A stretch of DNA of 64,000 nt, taken from positions 2,356,001 through 2,420,000 of the forward strand of contig NZ_JAMLIG010000001.1 of the NCBI RefSeq assembly GCF_023954305.1. The letters are read 5' to 3'. This DNA comes from Mesorhizobium sp. Its GTDB lineage: Bacteria; Pseudomonadota; Alphaproteobacteria; Rhizobiales; Rhizobiaceae. Under the pieces are notes generated by a model. It worked only from the letters and a program-made list of their open reading frames with translations, was not told where the DNA came from and searched no databases. This document shows, piece after piece, positions 61,606-64,000 of the stretch. The first letter of the stretch is position 1, and every line of letters starts with the position of its first letter. The translations under genes and the position numbers were made by a program.

Positions 61606-63504
61606 TCAGCGGATCGTCCTGCCCCTCAGCGCTGTTCCGATCTCCTCCAGGATAGCCGGATCGTCGATCGTCGCCGGCATGTTCCAGGTCTCGCCGTCGG
61701 CGATCTTCTGCATCGTACCGCGCAGGATCTTGCCCGAGCGGGTCTTGGGCAGGCGCTTGACCGACACTGCGGTGCGGAAGGCCGCGACCGGGCCGATGCG
61801 GTCGCGCACCAGGGCGACGATCTCCTTCTCGACCTCCGCCGGGTCGCGTTTCACGCCGGCCGACAGCACCACGAAGCCGAGCGGCAGCTGGCCCTTCATC
61901 TCGTCGGCGACGCCGATGACGGCGCATTCGGCGACGTCCGGGTGCGAGGCCACGACCTCCTCCATCGCGCCGGTCGAGAGCCGATGGCCGGCGACGTTGA
62001 TGATGTCGTCGGTGCGGGCCATGATGAACAGGTAGCCGTCCTCGTCGAGATAGCCGGCGTCGGCGGTTTTGTAGTAGCCGGGAAACTCCGCGAGATAGGC
62101 GTCGACGAACCGTTTGTCGGCATTCCACAGCGTCGGCAGGCAGCCGGGAGGCAGCGGCAGCTTGACCAGCACATTGCCGAGCGTGCCTGCCGGGACGGCG
62201 TGGCCGGCATCGTCGAGAATCTCGATTCTGTAGCCGGGCATGGCGACGCCGGGCGAGCCGAGCTTGACCGGCAGCAGGCCGAGGCCCACCGGGTTCTGGC
62301 TGATCGGCGAGCCCGTTTCGGTCTGCCACCAGTGGTCGATCACCGGCACGCCGAGCTGTTTCTGCGCCCATTCGATGGTCGGCGGGTCGCCGCGCTCGCC
62401 GGCGAGGAAGAGGGTGCGGAACGTCGACAGGTCGTATTTGCGGATGAATTCGCCGTTCGGGTCCTGGCCCTTGATGGCGCGGAACGCGGTCGGCGCGGTG
62501 AACAGCGCGACGACGCGGTGCTCGGCGATGACCCGCCAGAAGGTGCCGGCATCGGGCGTGCCGACCGGCTTGCCCTCGAACAGGACGGTGGTGCAGCCGT
62601 GCAGGAGCGGGGCGTAGACGATGTAGGAATGGCCGACGACCCAGCCGACGTCGGACGCCGCCCAGAAGACCTCGCCCGGCCTGACGCCGAACTCGTTGCA
62701 CATCGACCATTCGAGCGCCACCATATGGCCGCCGGTGTCGCGCACCACGCCCTTCGGCTGGCCGGTCGTGCCGGACGTGTAGAGGATGTAGAGGGGATCG
62801 GTGGCGAGCATCGGCTCGCAGGGCACCGTGCGGCCGCGGGCGGCGGAGACGAGCGAAGCATAGTCCAGGTCGCGGCCGGCCGTCATGGCCGCTTCGAGCT
62901 GCGGCCGCTGCAGGACGACGCAGAAGTCAGGCTTGTGCGACGCCATGTCGATCGCAGCGTCGAGCAGCGGCTTGTAGGCGACGGTGCGGCCGGGCTCGAG
63001 ACCGCAGGAGGCGGCGATGATCGCCTTCGGCGCGCAGTCGTCGATGCGGGTGGCGAGTTCCTTCGCCGCGAAGCCGCCGAAGACGACCGAATGGATTGCG
63101 CCCAGCCTGGCGCAGGCGAGCATGGCAAAGGCAGCCTCCGGCACCATCGGCATGTAGATGATGACGCGGTCGCCCTTGCCGACGCCCTTGTCCTTGAGGA
63201 CGCCCGCCAGTGCGCTGACCTCGGTGAGAAGCTGCGCATAGGTGAAGGAGGCTTTCGTTCCCGTGATGGCGCTGTCGTGGATCAGGGCAAGCTGGTCGGC
63301 GCGGCCGCCAGCCACATGCCGGTCCACCGCGTTGTGGCACATGTTGCCGACCGCGTCCGGGAACCAGCGGCCGTAGACGCCGGCCTTGGGATCGAAGATG
63401 CGCTTTGGCGGCGAGACCCAGTCGATCGCCCCCGCCGCCTCGGCCCAAAACCCTTCCGGATCCTTCTCCCAGCGCGCATAGACCTCGCGATACGTGGACG
63501 CCAT
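61606..63504 (-). CDS. prpE: propionyl-CoA synthetase (acyl-CoA synthetase family)
   Basis: The 632-residue enzyme activates propionate with ATP and CoA. Landmarks: AMP-binding P-loop YILYTSGTTGQPKGVVRDTG, WWQTETGSPISQNP, YLFIMARTDDIINVAGHRLS and the catalytic Lys in KTRSGKILRGTM near the end. ATG at 63504 has GGGAGGCAAGG ahead. A longer frame upstream adds non-conserved residues. Acetate may be a side substrate. Confidence 0.9.
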   Translation of the reverse strand: MASTYREVYARWEKDPEGFWAEAAGAIDWVSPPKRIFDPKAGVYGRWFPDAVGNMCHNAVDRHVAGGRADQLALIHDSAITGTKASFTYAQLLTEVSALAGVLKDKGVGKGDRVIIYMPMVPEAAFAMLACARLGAIHSVVFGGFAAKELATRIDDCAPKAIIAASCGLEPGRTVAYKPLLDAAIDMASHKPDFCVVLQRPQLEAAMTAGRDLDYASLVSAARGRTVPCEPMLATDPLYILYTSGTTGQPKGVVRDTGGHMVALEWSMCNEFGVRPGEVFWAASDVGWVVGHSYIVYAPLLHGCTTVLFEGKPVGTPDAGTFWRVIAEHRVVALFTAPTAFRAIKGQDPNGEFIRKYDLSTFRTLFLAGERGDPPTIEWAQKQLGVPVIDHWWQTETGSPISQNPVGLGLLPVKLGSPGVAMPGYRIEILDDAGHAVPAGTLGNVLVKLPLPPGCLPTLWNADKRFVDAYLAEFPGYYKTADAGYLDEDGYLFIMARTDDIINVAGHRLSTGAMEEVVASHPDVAECAVIGVADEMKGQLPLGFVVLSAGVKRDPAEVEKEIVALVRDRIGPVAAFRTAVSVKRLPKTRSGKILRGTMQKIADGETWNMPATIDDPAILEEIGTALRGRTIR

Positions 63505-63634
63505 TCCTTGCCTCCCTCGGATGGTTGGCAGTGTTCTAGACCCTCCGAGCGCGGGCCGTCCACATGACGATCGTCTAGACTCCTGCCCCGGCGCCTGTTC
63601 AAAGGGGAGCATATCGCCGCAGAACGGTTTCGCA

Positions 63635-63796
63635 TTGTCCAAAGCGCTTGCCCTCATCATCCTCGCCATGATGGTCCTTCATCTGATCCGCCCCTTCGGC
63701 CTGCCGGGACTGCGGTTGCGCAGGGATGTCTGGAAAATCGCGGTTATGGCGCTGGTGGCGCTGGGGGCGACCGTGCTGCTCAGTCATGGGAGTTAG
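63635..63796 (+). CDS. small membrane protein (53 residues)
   Basis: Two hydrophobic helices (ALALIILAMMVLHLIRPFG and IAVMALVALGATVLLS) separated by the basic loop LRLRRDVW. TTG at 63635 is the likely start; ATGs at 63668 and 63671 are inside the helix. Similar two-helix proteins are common next to acyl-CoA synthetase genes in Rhizobiales as far as I recall. Function unknown. Confidence 0.5.
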   Translation: MSKALALIILAMMVLHLIRPFGLPGLRLRRDVWKIAVMALVALGATVLLSHGS

Positions 63797-64000
63797 GGGA
63801 GTAGGTGCCGGTTCCTGCTCCTCCGTCATTCCGGGACCGCGCAGCGGGACCCGGACTCCAGAGCGCCAGCGTTGCCCATTCGGGACAAGCCCGAGGATGA
63901 CGGCGGGGGGAGTTAAGTGCCGGGGACAGTTTACTTTTTTCCGCACGAGGGCGTCGCCCGTGCAAGGCTTGCGCGGGCGGCTGAGGGAGTTGGGCGCCGG
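63797..64000. repeat. intergenic repeat-like tail with REP-type sequences
   Basis: No gene is seen in the last 204 bases. GTCATTCCGGGACCGCGCAG starts at 63825 and a matching CGAGGATGAC ends at 63901; these are ends of a dispersed repeat type common in alphaproteobacteria. GGGAGTT followed by a GCCGG core recurs near 63789, 63909 and 63986, and a GGGGACAGTTTAC sequence with a T-run lies at 63922-63940. Confidence 0.45.

Noticed and set aside
63535..63580. Two TCTAGAC copies upstream of prpE
   Set aside because: Too short and not placed as a clear operator; probably chance.

Overview
The window looks like chromosomal DNA of a GC-rich alphaproteobacterium of the order Hyphomicrobiales (Rhizobiales), most like the Mesorhizobium/Aminobacter/Phyllobacteriaceae group. 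The evidence is the set of lineage-typical genes (GapR/DUF2312, TrcR/DUF1013, DUF1244, DUF1192, DUF4164 next to zapA, DUF6867 in a liv operon, BigR with its persulfide genes, a cysteine-free L36), the glycolytic block tkt-gap-pgk-aldolase, and the strong GC3 bias. This rests on family knowledge; no search was run. No tRNA, rRNA, CRISPR array, insertion sequence or phage was seen.

Layout. 1-8.5 kb: end of a Crp/Fnr regulator, envelope-associated small membrane proteins, a lipid kinase, a secreted PRC-barrel protein, a sulfatase, and a VOC dioxygenase/esterase/tandem GNAT operon. 8.5-16.8 kb: zapA operon divergent from tkt, then gap, a K+/H+ antiporter, pgk and a class I aldolase. 16.8-19.2 kb: a D-amino-acid-type oxidase and 4-hydroxyproline 2-epimerase pair. 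19.5-25.5 kb: a complete branched-chain amino acid ABC importer (livHMGF, DUF6867, binding protein) in which LivG carries an extra C-terminal helix-hairpin-helix-like domain. 25.7-29.1 kb: pyruvate carboxylase. 29.2-33.8 kb: two LysR regulators, a reductase and an MFS carrier. 33.8-39 kb: HerA-like ATPase, gapR, DUF1244, N-formylglutamate amidohydrolase, DUF1036 and pyruvate kinase. 39-47.6 kb: hydrolase, TPR protein, rpmJ, a HigBA-type toxin-antitoxin pair attached to purEK, DUF465 proteins, ArsR/MFS pair, MAPEG protein and quinone oxidoreductase. 48-54.2 kb: a tightly packed four-gene operon (unknown protein, two-module glycosyltransferase/RgpF protein, AT-rich sulfotransferase-like gene, sulfotransferase with a repetitive coiled coil), the most accessory-looking part. 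54.4-64 kb: trcR, WYL regulator with a VOC protein, DUF1127 protein, SDR, then a BigR-controlled persulfide detoxification operon ending in a SulP transporter, and propionyl-CoA synthetase.

How it works together. Much of the window is core carbon metabolism: lower glycolysis/pentose phosphate (tkt, gap, pgk, aldolase, pyk), anaplerosis (pyc), propionate activation (prpE) and amino acid uptake and breakdown (liv, hydroxyproline, N-formylglutamate). The persulfide block senses sulfane sulfur through BigR and oxidises it (ETHE1-type dioxygenase plus DUF442 sulfurtransferase), with SulP as likely sulfite/sulfate carrier. The 48-54 kb block probably builds or sulfates a surface polysaccharide.

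Several intergenic palindromes look like real operators: an 18-bp-arm inverted repeat in front of the VOC-WYL operon, overlapping divergent promoters at bigR, a TetR-like site in front of the SDR gene, two AATCGATT-core sites, and a HigA-like operator. These are the best leads besides the polysaccharide operon and the LivG fusion.
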